Assembly (NCBI GenBank): GCA_011799875.1
Contig: CM022302.1
Location: 104,916,730 to 104,980,729 of the forward strand
Direction of reading: 5' to 3'
Origin: Thinopyrum elongatum
Lineage: Eukaryota; Streptophyta; Magnoliopsida; Poales; Poaceae
DNA length: 64,000 nucleotides
Both the position numbers and the translations under genes were made by a program. Shown piece by piece: positions 1-11,289 of this stretch. The notes under the pieces were generated by a model. That model was not told the origin of the DNA and did no database searches. It saw only the letters and a program-made list of their open reading frames with translations. Numbering within the stretch: position 1 is the first letter of the stretch; each line of letters starts with the position of its first letter.

Positions 1-331
1 ATAAGACCTCCCACACTCGTCACACGTAAATACGCAAGAACATAAGCAAATGTATTTTTTAGGAAAAAAAGTCCAAAAATACACATTTTGATACATGCAG
101 CAGTTCATGTATTCTCCATAAAACATAGAATGTATGCTTCATATTAATTCATCCTTTCACACATAACTTAACATGTAGCAAAAAGATTTAATCTATAGTT
201 CAAGATTAGTGAGCGCAAAATAAATAAGTCCTTTACCATAAGGCAATTATTGATTAGAATAGAGTTTGAAGACATCGTATATTTACTTGATGGAACCTGC
301 AGTCAAAAAAAGTATAGAATGAGTTGAGTAC

Positions 332-463
332 CTTATGGTCTGCCCAATTTGCTCGTGCTCATCAAAGGTGGTCTCGAGATCAAACAACCAAGTAAGAACT
401 CCCAAACCTCTGACATAATAGCAGGGTGTACACCTTAAACCATAGAAAATATAGAGCCAACCT
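332..463 (-). pseudogene. TBC-domain (RabGAP) exon remnant
   Basis: Read on the minus strand, this exon has an acceptor ending in CTAACAG before 463 and a GT donor after 332. It encodes GVHPAIMSEVWEFLLGC followed, one frame over, by FDLETTFDEHEQIGQTI. This resembles the start of the TBC domain of plant GYP7/TBC1D15-like Rab GTPase-activating proteins, where GGVHPxIKxEVWEFLLGCYDxxSTFDEREQIR is typical. A single base is missing near 381-386, where the tyrosine codon should be, and an in-frame TAA lies at 435-437. The exon is therefore broken. No further TBC exon was recognised nearby, so it is an isolated fragment or a strongly decayed gene. The family match comes from memory of the motif only. 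Confidence 0.6.
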
Positions 464-492
464 CTGTTAGAGATTATATGAGGAGGAGGCAA

Positions 493-1105
493 AAAATTAA
501 TGGTGTTAAAATGAAATGAGGGACGTTTCAGATATCTTTACCCTTATCTGAATCCAGTTTAGAACATAGGGAATATTTAGGGAGCCTTGTTGCAGAAGTA
601 CAACATGCCATTTTCAATCAGTTTCTAAAACACAAAGCATTTTCTTAATTTTTTTTAGAAGCATAAATTAGTTGAGAATCTTTCAGCCATGTAATGAAAG
701 TATTATATGCATTTCAGAAATAATTGAGCTAACCTTTCAGCTACAACTACCACCATATCCCTGATTTGACCGAGCAAAAAGGCTCTCTATGTGAATCAGT
801 TTCTAAAACACAAAGTAAATTGCATATTAATGAGTTAACCAAGCCATGGCACCCCATGCATCATTTATCTTATTGTGCAAGGTGTGCTTCCAGACTGGAA
901 CTAACAAAATTTAGAAATAATGGACATTGCATATTCATGGTGCTAGTCAAACAGAACATTTCCTAGCTCCACATAGATCCTAACCAACATCAAGTCAAGT
1001 AACTATTCATTTAATAGAAATGAGAGATAAGAGTATTTTCACCTGGGGCTTGTACCATCAATGTGGTTATGGTGATGTATCGTCCATAGCGCCGCCATGG
1101 CAGGA
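493..1105. other. non-coding spacer between gene fragments
   Basis: AT-rich sequence without a credible ORF. Positions 590-640 and 795-815 share a short phrase (CAGTTTCTAAAACACAAAG). It could be intron or decayed intergenic DNA between the TBC and PP2C fragments; nothing else is recognisable. Confidence 0.4.
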
Positions 1106-1591
1106 TCACTGGCGCAGTTGCTGGTCCACGGCCATTATCTGACAACGGCCCGGGTGTCGTAGAAGACAGACCACGATGATGTTGATGTCGTCTTGGAAGT
1201 GGCACCTTATCATCTTCAGGTCATGTACACCAACCTCTCTCTTCTTTGTGGCTTCCTTCAAGGTAGCTCACACTAATCAGTTTTCTATACCCTGCACAAA
1301 TAATTTCGCACAACCTCAGTGTCGTTTCATATGTCCAACAGATCATTCATACACGGAGGAAAGATCCAATGTTGCCGATGTTAATCATAACCTGCTATTT
1401 CTTTGGTTCTTGAAGATGATTTGCACAGCGGCATCATCGCTAAGATGCTCCCAAAGACCATCTGAGGCAAATATCAGACACAGATCTCTTGGTTTCAGCT
1501 TGCGAACATGAACTTGTGGTTCAATGCTAAGAGATGGCCTCTTCAGTGCAATAATAGGACCGGCTCGCCGAAATAATGGGTCCATGGAACG
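1106..1591 (-). pseudogene. PP2C-type protein phosphatase, last two exons, broken
   Basis: Two minus-strand exons are visible. The first (about 1591-1394) encodes DPLFRRAGPIIALKRPSLSI, then EPQVHVRKLKPRDLCLIFAS and DGLWEHLSDDAAVQIIFKN. This is the FASDGLWEHLSDEAAV signature of plant clade-D PP2C serine/threonine phosphatases, with the metal-binding Asp of the DG pair present. The second (1291-1106, after a TTTGTGCAG acceptor) encodes LKEATKKREVGVHDLKMI and CHFQDDINIIVV, matching the family C-terminus (KREMRYDDLKK, HFHDDITVIVV). Two in-frame TGA codons (1277-1279 and 1268-1270) replace what should be arginines in AKRLVRA. The exon-end donor is not clean. The N-terminal catalytic exons (DGHGG) were not found. 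It is a pseudogene or captured fragment. Confidence 0.75.
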
Positions 1592-3613
1592 CTACAGTTT
1601 CTTCAAATAAACTTTACCAATGGATCTTCACACCTGAATAGTAAATCAACCAAATATTAGCTCATGTTATCTATCATTTTCTCTGCTTTCTATTGAACTG
1701 ACTATCATAGGTCCTCATATAAGAGGACAATCTAACTGATGAGTGATGCCAAAAAGGCCAGCCTAAGCTAAACCACCAAGCAAAGCCAAGTTCACTAAAC
1801 GACATGCGCCGATAAAAGTTTTGGCAAAATAAAAGTTTCAGGCCTAAATATGCTTCTCTCAATCTTTGATATTTCTGAAAATCTGCATTTTCCACTGAAT
1901 AAATGTTACAGTACATGGCAATAGTGCGTCCAAAGGCAGGAAAACATATCAAAGGCAGTCAAACAGATCAAATCCACCATCATCTACTCATACAACAAAG
2001 CATAACCACACAGACCACTCCTATGGACCAACTAAACCGACTATTACAACCAAAATGGTGAATATAAAAAATAGACAGGTAGGACAGATACACACCAAAG
2101 GTAAGAAAGCAACAAAGTACTAAAGTGGCTATTACAACCAACACGGTGAGTATTAAGAAATAAACAGGCAGCACATGTACACACCAAAGATAAGAAAGCA
2201 GTAGAGTACATGTCCCAGGTCAACGATGAACATCCTAGAAAGAAGCAACCACACCAGATCCTAGCCCTTGGAAGCAGAAGTACAGTACCATGCGGCAACA
2301 AGAGACCAAGAACCAAAAAACGATGGTGACACCGGACTGAGAAACTAAAGATAAGCACGAGCAAATCAGGAGACAACGCACATCTTTATGAAGAAAAGGC
2401 AAGCGGAAAAAAGGGACCGCACCTAAGGAATGACGGTAGGGCCAGCAGAGAGAAGACGATGTCCGGATCCAAAGACATCATCCACATCATATCTGAAGGA
2501 GGAAGACTATGGATAGATACTACATAGCCCCTTCAACATAACAGACTATAAAGATAAAGGACATTTTTTTAGCTCTTTCTCCTTTTAGTTTAAACCTAGT
2601 AGAAACAACATAAATGGAAAATAGGTGAGGTTGCATTTGAAAACTACTTTAATAAAATGTCAATTAAAATCTTCAAAGCATTTTTTTGCATGTGAATTGG
2701 CTGTTACAAATGACAAATAGATTACAGCCAAAAAAGTAAGTCTGGCAAATAAATTACAGCCAAGAAAGTAAGCATTAAGCAGCTAGCTGAAATCATAGAG
2801 AAACAACCCTGCCAACTGTTTTTGTTCATTTTTTTTAATTCCAATATGAAAGAATCTACCATGTTAATGTTTTTTTATAACCAATAGTTGCAACCATAAT
2901 ATCAATGAGCAGAAAAGAATAAAAAAAACCATGGTTTCGCTGCGTAGAACAGAAGACCAAGCATATATATGTAATAAGCCATAGGTTGTGCAGATGTGTT
3001 AGCGACTCTACTATTTTTACAAAAAATGATGTGGCCAAGAACAGAGAATATCAACAACTTCTAAAGGTCTATGAGACCATCTAGTCTGATATGCTCATAT
3101 AATCTAATTGCAACTAATATATGATTACGTCAAAATATATCTCAATTGAGGTTCAGTTTTACCCTGAATTTGGAGACCATACGGGTGGTTTGTCATTGAC
3201 AGATTAAGAAAAATAAGGGATAGTTATAAAATTAGAATGTACCATTTGGAGCATTAGGCTTGAACAACCCCAACGCCACGCCACCGTCCCAACCGTGAAA
3301 CAGCCAGAGAAGCAAGGAAGATGGTAAGAAACAAGTGAAATAAAAGATAGTGGGCTCCAATACAAACATTAACCAGCCTAAAGACGCTGTTATTAGAAAA
3401 ATGACACCGTGGTTTCTACTGGTTTATCAACAAATTAAAACAAGCCATTGAACCGACAACTTGCTTACTCTTAACCAGATGAAATCAAGGACCAACAACA
3501 AATAATAAAAGTCAAGAACAACTTATATGCAATAAAGGTATGAGATAGAAGAAATATTCACATAAGACGGCTATAAACACTCGAGCATAAATAAGCAACA
3601 CCTTTAAATACAA
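1592..3613. other. non-coding, AT-rich, with a small tandem duplication
   Basis: No convincing coding region. About 2030-2215 holds two imperfect copies of a roughly 95-bp unit (ACTATTACAACCAA...ACACACCAAAG..AAGAAAGCA). A second small duplication lies near 2700-2775 around ATTACAGCCAA.AAAGTAAG. It may be long introns of the decayed minus-strand genes. Confidence 0.4.
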
Positions 3614-4243
3614 ATAAAAAGGGTTCATGGTTCAATGCATAGTGGGCTCAAATTTGCCTTTCCTCGATCATATAACCTACCCCCGCCGTCTCTTGTCACC
3701 AGATTAATCTATTTATTCAGTGGAGCTGCCCTGATTATCACTCAACAAGAATGACCATCCAAGGACAGAAAAATAAGTATCACAGGATCAAAAAGGATTC
3801 TAGAGACAAGAGGGAGGATCCAACTTGATACCCACAGGTGCCTTGATTGCTCAAAGGCACACTTATTTCAGCCACGGCTAATCATCATCGCCCTAGCAAG
3901 GATGGCTTCCGACCGATGGGGCACGTGCGAATAAAAAGGGTTCAGGGTTCAATGCATAGTGGGCTCAAATTTGCCTTTCCTCGATCGTATAACCTACCCC
4001 CGCCATCTCTTATCACCAGATTAATCTGTTTATACAGTGGAGCTGCCCTGGTTATCACTCAACAAGAATGACCATCCAAGGACAGAACAATAAGTATCAC
4101 AGGATCAAAAAGGATTCTAGAGACAAGAGGGAGGATCCAACTTCATACCCACATGTCCTTTGATTGCTCAAAGGCACACCTATTTCAGCCACGGCTAATC
4201 ATCATCGCCCTAGCAAGAATGGCATCCGACCGGTGGGGCACAT
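3614..4243. repeat. tandem duplication, 317-bp unit (two copies plus a weak third)
   Basis: Copy 1 runs from 3614 and copy 2 from 3931; both begin ATAAAAAGGGTTCA and are nearly identical through the phrase TCCGACCGGTGGGGCAC. A more diverged partial copy continues at about 4440-4640 after an interposed 170-bp segment. No ORF is preserved between copies. Confidence 0.85.
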
Positions 4244-4247
4244 GAAT

Positions 4248-4415
4248 TACAGGCGTTGGCACGAGATATTTCACCGCGGGAGTAACTATTCATTGCTATA
4301 GGAGCTCGAGTTCAATCCAACGGCCGAGGTCCTCCAGCGCCTCGATCCAACGGCCCAGATCTCATCAAGCCAACGAAATGGACGGCCAGATGTTCCAAAT
4401 CGCTGAGAGCGCCCG
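4248..4415. repeat. promoter-like segment, copy 1 of 2
   Basis: About 165 bp from TACAGGCGTTGGCACGAG to CTGAGAGCGCCCG, including CCGACGGCC-type phrases such as CCAACGGCCGAGGTCCTCC. The same segment occurs at 7901-8057, directly upstream (minus sense) of a GC-rich island. A shared upstream sequence suggests a duplicated gene 5' region, but promoter function is an inference. Confidence 0.6.
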
Positions 4416-4659
4416 TAGCCCCCCTCCGTTCTTGTCTCTGGATGGTTATCACTCATCAGAAATGACCATGCAAGGACAGAGCCACTAAAATAAGAACGTG
4501 ATCAAAACGGCTCAAAGAAACGAGGGGGGGGGGGGGGGTCCAACTTAATACCCACAAGTGCCTCGATTGCTTGAGAGCATGCCTATATCAGCCATATCTG
4601 ATCATCATAGCCCTGTCCATGTCCCATATAGTAGCCAAAGCAGAGGAGCAGGAGGAAGA

Positions 4660-4905
4660 TGGAGCTCACCGAGGGAGGTTGTAGCCGAGGCAGTACTCAG
4701 TGGGCGCCGGGGTTGCGCCTGAACGCCGTCCAGCCGGCGAGGAACCGCTTCCTAGACCGCACATCCATGCCGCCGCATCGGAGTTGTGCCTTGCACCGTC
4801 CCACCGACGAGCACGAACGACACGGGCACCAAAGCGGCCAAGGAGACGAGGAGGTGATGTACATCCAGGAGCACCACCAGGGGCGGAGATGACCGGGGCA
4901 CAAAT
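4660..4905. other. short GC-rich island, coding status unclear
   Basis: A GC-rich stretch of about 245 bp in AT-rich surroundings. It is open in more than one frame on both strands; a minus-strand reading ends at a possible donor (CTCG|GTGAGC near 4673). No protein family was recognised. It could be a relic first exon like the island at 7370-7890. Confidence 0.3.
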
Positions 4906-5784
4906 TTTGATGTTTCCAGTTCTGATGTTAGGCAAATGAAAAGGTGAGATTGAATAAGAATAAACCAAACATTCAGTCAAAGACAACGGTGTTTGCTACA
5001 TACTATATAATCGACCATCTAGCTGATGATGATTGCCTACCTTCAGGCTTTGCCTTTTACCTTGAGCTCACACCAAGATTACCTGCAAAACAGTAGACAT
5101 GCATTTCAGTGCAAAGGCGAAGACAAAGAAAAGAAAAATGAAAGAAGAAGAGAAAGAAAAGGAGATAGCTACAATTCAAGGAAGAAATGCCTAACACCGC
5201 ACCCAAAGTGAAATAAGAGGTAGAAGAGATGACAAAATCCGAGCTAAAACAATCCAGATCAGACCCACACTGCAGCCCACACCCCAGCCAAATCATCTCA
5301 CTCTTTTCTTTTGTTAGCCACGCAAAATCCTGTTCTAAAGGCGAACAAGTTACAGAAACGAACCTATAGTTAAATTCAGTGACTAAAACCTATAGCCAAA
5401 AAAGGAAATAATCCGCAATGCAAAGGTAATATCATTTATCTATTGCCAATCACCCTATCCATTTAAAAACATTAAATTGCATATGATTTATAATCTGAAC
5501 ACAAACAGTTTCCGGTCACATGAGATTATCTTTTTAACTGAACTGAACCTCCAAAGCTATGCCAACGATTAAATACGACATTAGTGTAAAATATGGTAAC
5601 GGTGTGGTTTATTTGGGTCAAAAAAGGAAAAACAAAAATTTAGGAAGAGCTAATTAAGGATACATATTTTGTCTCCCAACACTAAAAATCGAGGAATGTA
5701 GATCACTTCACTTACCACCGATGCAAAAGTCAAGTAGGATTACAATCTAGAAGTCATGGCATGAAATTGAAAAGCCATCCATAC
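4906..5784. other. non-coding, AT-rich
   Basis: Mostly AT-rich sequence with purine-rich runs at 5110-5170. No coding region recognised; probably intron or intergenic DNA of the minus-strand gene remnant at 5785-6512. Confidence 0.35.
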
Positions 5785-6512
5785 CGGGCATAGGTGAGTT
5801 CAGGGCACTTGGCCACGGTCGGCATAACATTTTCCTCAACGCAAGCATACAATTCTCCTGGTGTAGTAGCTACATGAAGTGAAACTCTCCTGGCAAAGCA
5901 AAGTAAAATCTTATGACCAAATGTAATGAAAAATATAAATATTAATTGCAAAACTAGTCTGCCTTTTCAGATACTAAGAAAAATCGATAGCATGTCAGGC
6001 CACTATAAGATTAATAAACAGTACCCTTTTCATTCACATCCACATCGTTCTTGCGGTTTCACTGCAGCAAGATTTATCCAAAAACCAGTGATAGAAAGGA
6101 ACTGACATTGTGGTGCATCATGCATCATAATGGCTACCAGAACCATGTCAATGCATCGCAAAGAATTACATAGAACTCAATTCATGGAAAGGGCATACAA
6201 GCTCAACATGTCAATACTGTAAAACATGGAAGCCAGAACAAATTATAGCACTAAAACAATCTGTAATTACACATCATGATGGTATAGTTTTTATTGCATA
6301 AGTTGAGATAATCACTACGCAGAGCCTAACTGAAACTGTAATGATAAATTTCAAGTGTATGTTTGAGCGCTGCTGCTTGCCCGCACAACCAGCAACCAAA
6401 AGGATAATTCAGAATTGGAAGTTCAAAATATATACCTGACTTCTACAAAGCCTTTCATCATCTCCGCAAAATCCTGGCATATCTCTTCATTAAATCTCTT
6501 CATGTTGTTTTC
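5785..6512 (-). CDS. two phase-matched exons of an unrecognised protein, partial
   Basis: Minus strand. Exon one is 6512-6436 (after ATGCAG, before GTATAT) and encodes ENNMKRFNEEICQDFAEMM then KGFVEV. Exon two is 5889-5785 (after GCCAG, before GTATGG) and encodes RVSLHVATTPGELYACVEEN then VMPTVAKCPELTYA. Both frames are open, and the first exon ends in phase 2, completed by the first base of the second exon. Two independent GT-AG junctions that agree in phase argue for real coding exons rather than chance. I do not recognise the family. The first exon looks helical and charged. A possible first exon lies in the GC-rich island at 7370-7890. It may be part of a live or a decayed gene. Confidence 0.5.
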
Positions 6513-7027
6513 CTGCATTACAGAAGCTTATTTCAGAGAAGCCCCAAACAATCCATGCCAAAAAAATTGAGAACTTAAAATCAACATCATAGCACAAAGT
6601 GCTTAATTATTTGAGTTAGTAATGTGCAGCACAGCACAAACTACCAACATTTAGCAGCCAATCTTCTGCATAAAGTGATTCATCTTAAAAAGCATATATA
6701 GACCAATCAATTAGATAGCAGAAGCACAAATTATCTTGAATCAACCCATCGACGGGCATAGCAAACTGAACCGTGTAAGAAAAATGCAGATACCTAAATA
6801 GCATCTCTTCCATACCTAGGATAGAAGAAATTAAGAACACAGCAGATTAAATTCAAAAAATGCAAAGAGGGCATGGAACAAGGTCATTTTGAACCAGAGG
6901 AATACCCCATATACACATTTTACAAAATAACAAAGAGCACATGAGTACCTTAAATTACAAAAGATCCCAATATTTGGAACCTAGCTAAACCCTTCTCTCT
7001 CCCCCAACGAGTCCAAGCAAGGCAGCA
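6513..7027. other. non-coding, AT-rich
   Basis: AT-rich sequence with no recognisable exon. It would be intron if the island at 7370-7890 and the exons at 5785-6512 belong to one minus-strand gene. Confidence 0.35.
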
Positions 7028-7175
7028 CAAAAGGCCACAGAAAAGTGGCCATCTTTGGAACCTAGCCAGACCACTTGGAATCTAGCCAAACCTGAGACAC
7101 AAAAGGCTCTGTGGCCATCTTTGGAACCTAGCCAGTCCTGAATCTAGCCAAACCTGAGAGCAAAAAAGGCCCCCA
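7028..7175. repeat. short tandem repeat, about 70-bp unit, two copies
   Basis: GGCCATCTTTGGAACCTAGC and ATCTAGCCAAACCTGAGA recur in the same order with slightly different spacing. No coding content. Confidence 0.6.
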
Positions 7176-7369
7176 TCTTTGGAATATGGTCCGAATCCAA
7201 CAACATCTACAGGCAGAGAAGACAAATAACCTACAAGCCCAGGTCTACAAACAAACATGAACAGATAAAGGAGAGAGAGGCCTACGACCAAACAAGATCA
7301 GAGAGGGAGAGGTGGTGAGGAGTGGAGGCACCAAATTGAAACCGAAGTGTAAACGACGACTCAGATCTA

Positions 7370-7890
7370 CGGCTTGGCGTCGCCAGAAGCCGCGACGGTC
7401 CCCCTGCCAAGCGGTCCCCTGAGGCCCTGCCACCGCATCCGGCGCCGACGACGCCTCGGCGGCTGCCCGAACACGGGGCTCCAAGCCAGCGGCATCGTGG
7501 CGCGGTGTGGCGCCGGCGGGAGGGCTGGCTCCGCGACGAGGAGGGATCCACCGCTGCCACCGCTCGGGAGCACTGGTCTGCGCCAAGGTCCAGGCCTCCT
7601 CATCGAGTGGCCGTGGTCCCTGACGACGCGGTCATCGGCCACGGCGAGCCGGACAGGCGGGGCGGGGCACGGTCATCGGGGTCATCGGCCACGGCGAGCG
7701 GGGCGGGCAGGGCGGGGCGGGCGAGGCGGCGGGGCGGGGTCATCGGCCACGGCGAGCGGGACGGGCGGGGCGGGGCGGGCGAGGCGGCGGAAGGGGAGAG
7801 AAGGACGCGATCGAGGAGGCGCCTAGGGTTCCACGGGAGCCTCGGCCATTTTATGGCCGGCAGCGAAATGACCCAAATGCCCTCGGCGGG
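7370..7890 (-). promoter_or_regulatory. GC-rich island, possible 5' end of a minus-strand gene
   Basis: Strongly GC-rich, CpG-rich 500 bp, as at the 5' ends of many grass genes. Read on minus, a CATAAAAT box near 7850 is followed by AACCCTAGGCGCCTCC, a phrase common in plant 5' leaders. Three imperfect copies of GTCATCGGCCACGGCGAGC lie near 7637, 7686 and 7738. Long open frames exist in several phases because of base composition; none is recognisable as a protein. Confidence 0.35.
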
Positions 7891-7900
7891 TCATCGATTT

Positions 7901-8057
7901 TACAGGCGGTGGCACGAGATGTTTCACCGCGGGAGTAACTACGGGAGCTCGGGTTAGATCCGACGGCCGAGGTCCTCCAGCGCCTCGATCCAACGGCCAG
8001 ATCTCATCAAGCCAACGAGATGAACGGTCAGATGTTCCAAATCACTGAGAGCGCCCG
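7901..8057. repeat. promoter-like segment, copy 2 of 2
   Basis: Matches 4248-4415 from TACAGGCGGTGGCACGAG to CTGAGAGCGCCCG with scattered substitutions and one short deletion. It lies immediately upstream of the GC-rich island in minus orientation. Confidence 0.6.
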
Positions 8058-9054
8058 ACGGGACCTTCGTTTCTTCTCTTTTGATTTCTCCTTTCTCCTT
8101 CTCTGTTTTTGGCCGATCGTTTCATTGCACCTCATGCGCCACACACCCCTTTCTTTTCTAGGTGAAGTAAGGTTAGTTGGCCTTGGCGTACATGCATTTT
8201 CTTTTGTGTCATTCTACTGAGTAGGGCGCATTTTCTCATTTGGGCATTCTACTGAAGGGTAGGGCACATTTTCACTCAAAACTACAAAAGGAGATGGTAA
8301 CATTGAATTCATCCCCTTTGGCCAACCGCGATTTGGTTGTTTCTATTGCAGAGAATAAAATGGCCTAAAATGCAGAAAACATGGGGGAAAGATAATAAAA
8401 GTGAGATCCTCATGCATGTTGATTCGCTAGGTGGCAAGAGGCGCTCGAGCGAGGGTGCTCTTGTAGGCACAAATGCCGTGGCAAGCTCACATTGGTGGCA
8501 TTGCGCGTTGAAGGGAGATCATGCGGAGGCGCTCGTGCGAGGGTGCGCTTGTAGGCACCAATCATGTGGCGAGCGGCAAGTTCATCTCAATGGCCACGCA
8601 CAACTTCAATTCCCAAATGTCTTCCATTCGCAGAACCACGGAGAAGCATGGAGATATGCACCAAAATATGCCAGGCGGAAGATCCTTGCATGTGTAGTTG
8701 TGAACACGTGCTAGTGCGGTCCATCTCTATATGGTACATAGACATTTGAATCAAGTCGATTCATGGATAGTGTATAGATATTCATAGACACTGGAGTATA
8801 TATTTATGCCATTTTTTATTCTAGCTGGTTGATGAGCTATCACGATATTGGCCTCGGCATTTGCTATGTTTGTGTTGGCTATGTGTCTGAAAGTTGTGGA
8901 TCTTTATATTACGGTCCCGCGGGCTATATTCCCTTCCTATCAGGACGGCGCCAATACTTACGATCCTTCTTGTACGGTCCTTTTATGATGTACCTACTAC
9001 ACATGGTCGTTTAAGGTTTTTATTACTTGCTTGTGGGCTATACCCGACCTCATA
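8058..9054. other. non-coding spacer with a weak 90-bp repeat
   Basis: No recognisable gene. At 8432-8575 a short phrase (GAGGCGCTCG.GCGAGGGTGC.CTTGTAGGCAC) occurs twice about 92 bp apart, giving an open frame with no family resemblance. Confidence 0.35.
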
Positions 9055-9971
9055 GAGCATCTATAGCAGACCCTTTAAAATGCACGAAACTGTAAAATAA
9101 CCGCTGGTTTACAATTTTAGACGAAAAAAGTGGCCCGAATATAATCCGTAATCGACTCTGATCTGTATTTTTTTAAGGGGCGCGGTAAAAAGCTCTACCC
9201 GAACTACAAAAACACAGTTTTCGCGTCCGCTTCTACGGTGCCCTGTATCGAGAGGAAGCAGTTGGCGAGAGCCCAACTGCCACGGAAACATCCGTGTTCG
9301 CCATCCGCGTTCGTCGTCCGCGCCACCCCGGACGCCGTCCCGCCCGTTTTGAACGCCGCCCCACCCGTCTCATACGCCGGCAGCCCGTCCCCGGACGACG
9401 CCCCACCCGTCTCGTACGACGGCAGCCCGTCCCCGGACGCCGCCTGCCCGCCCCAGCCACCGCCCAGCGCCCGCCCGCGTTTCTTCCGACGAACGAGCTA
9501 ACTGCGGCGACGGATAAGCTAGCTAGCTATCTCCTGGATCGATTGTTGCTAGAGCTAGCTAGCTGGATCGATTGTTGCTGGAGTTAGCTAGCTAGCTCCT
9601 GGATCGATGGATTGATTGGAGTCGTCTCGGGCTAGCTAGCTCCTGGATCTGGATCGATTGGAGCTGGCTCGGGAGCTAGCTCATGGATTTGGCCGCTTTC
9701 GATGTGCTCTGTATTTGACCGCTGCGTATTTGGCCGTCGCCGGCTCCCTATTTGACCGCTTTCGTGTGCTACCCGCCGGCTTTGCAGAAGACCGTGGACA
9801 CAGGCGAGAGGAAGAAGAAAATATGGGAAAAAATATGTGAATAGTTGATTTTACATTTTAAGTTTAAGGGCCTGTTCAGCCGTAGCTCAAATTGACCCTT
9901 AAAAGGCGTTTTTCGCGAACTGAAAACCGCATTTACAGTTCCGCGGTTTAAGGGGTCTGCTAGAGATGCTC
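9055..9971. mobile_element. 917-bp element with terminal inverted repeats (MITE-like)
   Basis: The left end GAGCATCTATAGCAGACCCT and the right end, read in reverse complement as GAGCATCTCTAGCAGACCCC, form an inverted pair. Similarity continues inward around a TTTAAA/CTGTAAA stretch. TA dinucleotides flank both ends within one base, but a clean target duplication is not clear. The interior is GC-rich (9290-9500, internally repetitive) followed by GCTAGCTAGCTCCTGGATCG-type repeats (9515-9690). No transposase is visible, so it would be non-autonomous. The ends resemble grass Harbinger-type MITEs, but the superfamily is unsure. Confidence 0.6.
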
Positions 9972-10350
9972 TTATACCTCTTGTACAATGTACAATGGAC
10001 TGTCCTTTAAGATTCACATATTTTATGTCTTTACACTATAGTACATGATTTTACTCTTTATCATGAAACACATTTTTCGCGTTCAAACTAACTCACGTTT
10101 GCTCGCACAAATCTAATTGCATGTTAGGCATCTAAAATGAATTACTGATTAACAGATGGCCCTATCTAAATATGTATCGAGCTTTTTATTTTTGTTACAT
10201 TTTAGAGTTTATTTCTTTTAGAAGAACACTACAAACGTAGAAGCTTACAAACCATATCTGCACTCATCATCTACGAACACACACACACACACACTTATAT
10301 CCTACACTTATGAGCACCTTTAAGAGGCTGAGTGGGTAGATCTTGATATT
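9972..10350. other. AT-rich spacer with a CA microsatellite
   Basis: No gene seen. An (AC)n run lies at about 10270-10292. Confidence 0.4.
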
Positions 10351-10384
10351 AACAAAGTAACCACTGCGTCTAGCATCGTCGATG

Positions 10385-10758
10385 GGCGTGTGGAGAGGTG
10401 TGTCCGATGGATTAGTCTTCAATGGATCTGCTTGGATCTGGTCATTGTTCGTCTACGTTCGTATATGTTCCGATTGGATCCTGTCAATCCACGCTACTCT
10501 TCATCGGCTGCGATTGTGGTGCGCTGGTCCTACGTACAGGGCCTTAGCACAACGACTTCCTGACTATCAACTACAACAAGTTTGGCCTGACTCCGACAAG
10601 GGAGGAGTGACGACGGCGGCACGCCTTCGGCTCACTTTAGTGCTTGCACTCATCGCTGGGTGGTCTATGGATCTATATGTAGTTTTTATTATTTCTAGTG
10701 TTCGTTGTACTGTCATGATTGAAGATGAATAGATTAGAAGTTTTCCTGCAAAACAGAA
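10385..10758 (+). mobile_element. probable 5'-truncated LINE 3' end
   Basis: The 3' part (GTAGTTTTTATTATTTCTAG, then TGTACTGTCATGATTGAAGA and TGAATAGAT) resembles the 3' terminus of Triticeae LINE copies I have seen, and it ends in a decayed A-rich tail (CAAAACAGAAAA). A flanking phrase AACAAAGTAACCACT.GC..CT.G.ATCGTCGATG occurs at about 10351-10384 and again at 10759-10792, which fits a long target-site duplication. No ORF remains. Confidence 0.5.
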
Positions 10759-10794
10759 AACAAAGTAACCACTTGCACCTCGTAGTCGATGTTG

Positions 10795-11289
10795 GACTTG
10801 AGTATAATATAATTGATCTTGCTGTAAAAATAATCAGTCTATGAACATGTATTAACTAAATTTATACTATTTCAACATTTTAATTTTTTTTTTCATATAG
10901 GGACAGTTTAATGCGTGATGAATATTTTAATTCATACATACGCACGTGATTGTTTTCTGCTGTGCACTCTTTTCCTAATTTTAAAACTGATTTATAATGA
11001 TATGTTTTTAACTGTTAAGTAAAATATTTGTCAAATAAAGAAAAAACCAGGTTAATGACACATGCCATGGCCGGCCCATGCAGCGTGAAGTAGGAGCACT
11101 CAGCCCGTTGTTGGTTGAGAGAATTCCTTATTTAACACCACGCTTAAATTTTATGTCCTATTTGACATCGACAAATGATTTCTTCACTATCTAACAACGA
11201 GTCTAAAATTTATGCCTTTTATGACAGTTCTATCAATTTTGAGCCTAAATGACACCTAAAAAGACCCTTTTGCCCCTCATGTGGTATAT
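10795..11289. other. AT-rich non-coding
   Basis: Nothing recognisable apart from AT-rich runs. Two loosely similar phrases (TATTTAACACCACG, TATTTGACATCGAC) lie at 11128-11180. Confidence 0.35.

Noticed and set aside
7374..7957. Two overlapping 150-codon frames on plus
   Set aside because: Composition effect of the GC-rich island with GGCGGGGC repeats; no family resemblance.
9238..9587. Pro/Arg-rich frames with internal repeats
   Set aside because: GC-rich repeated sequence within a small inverted-repeat element; overlapping frames in other phases are equally open.
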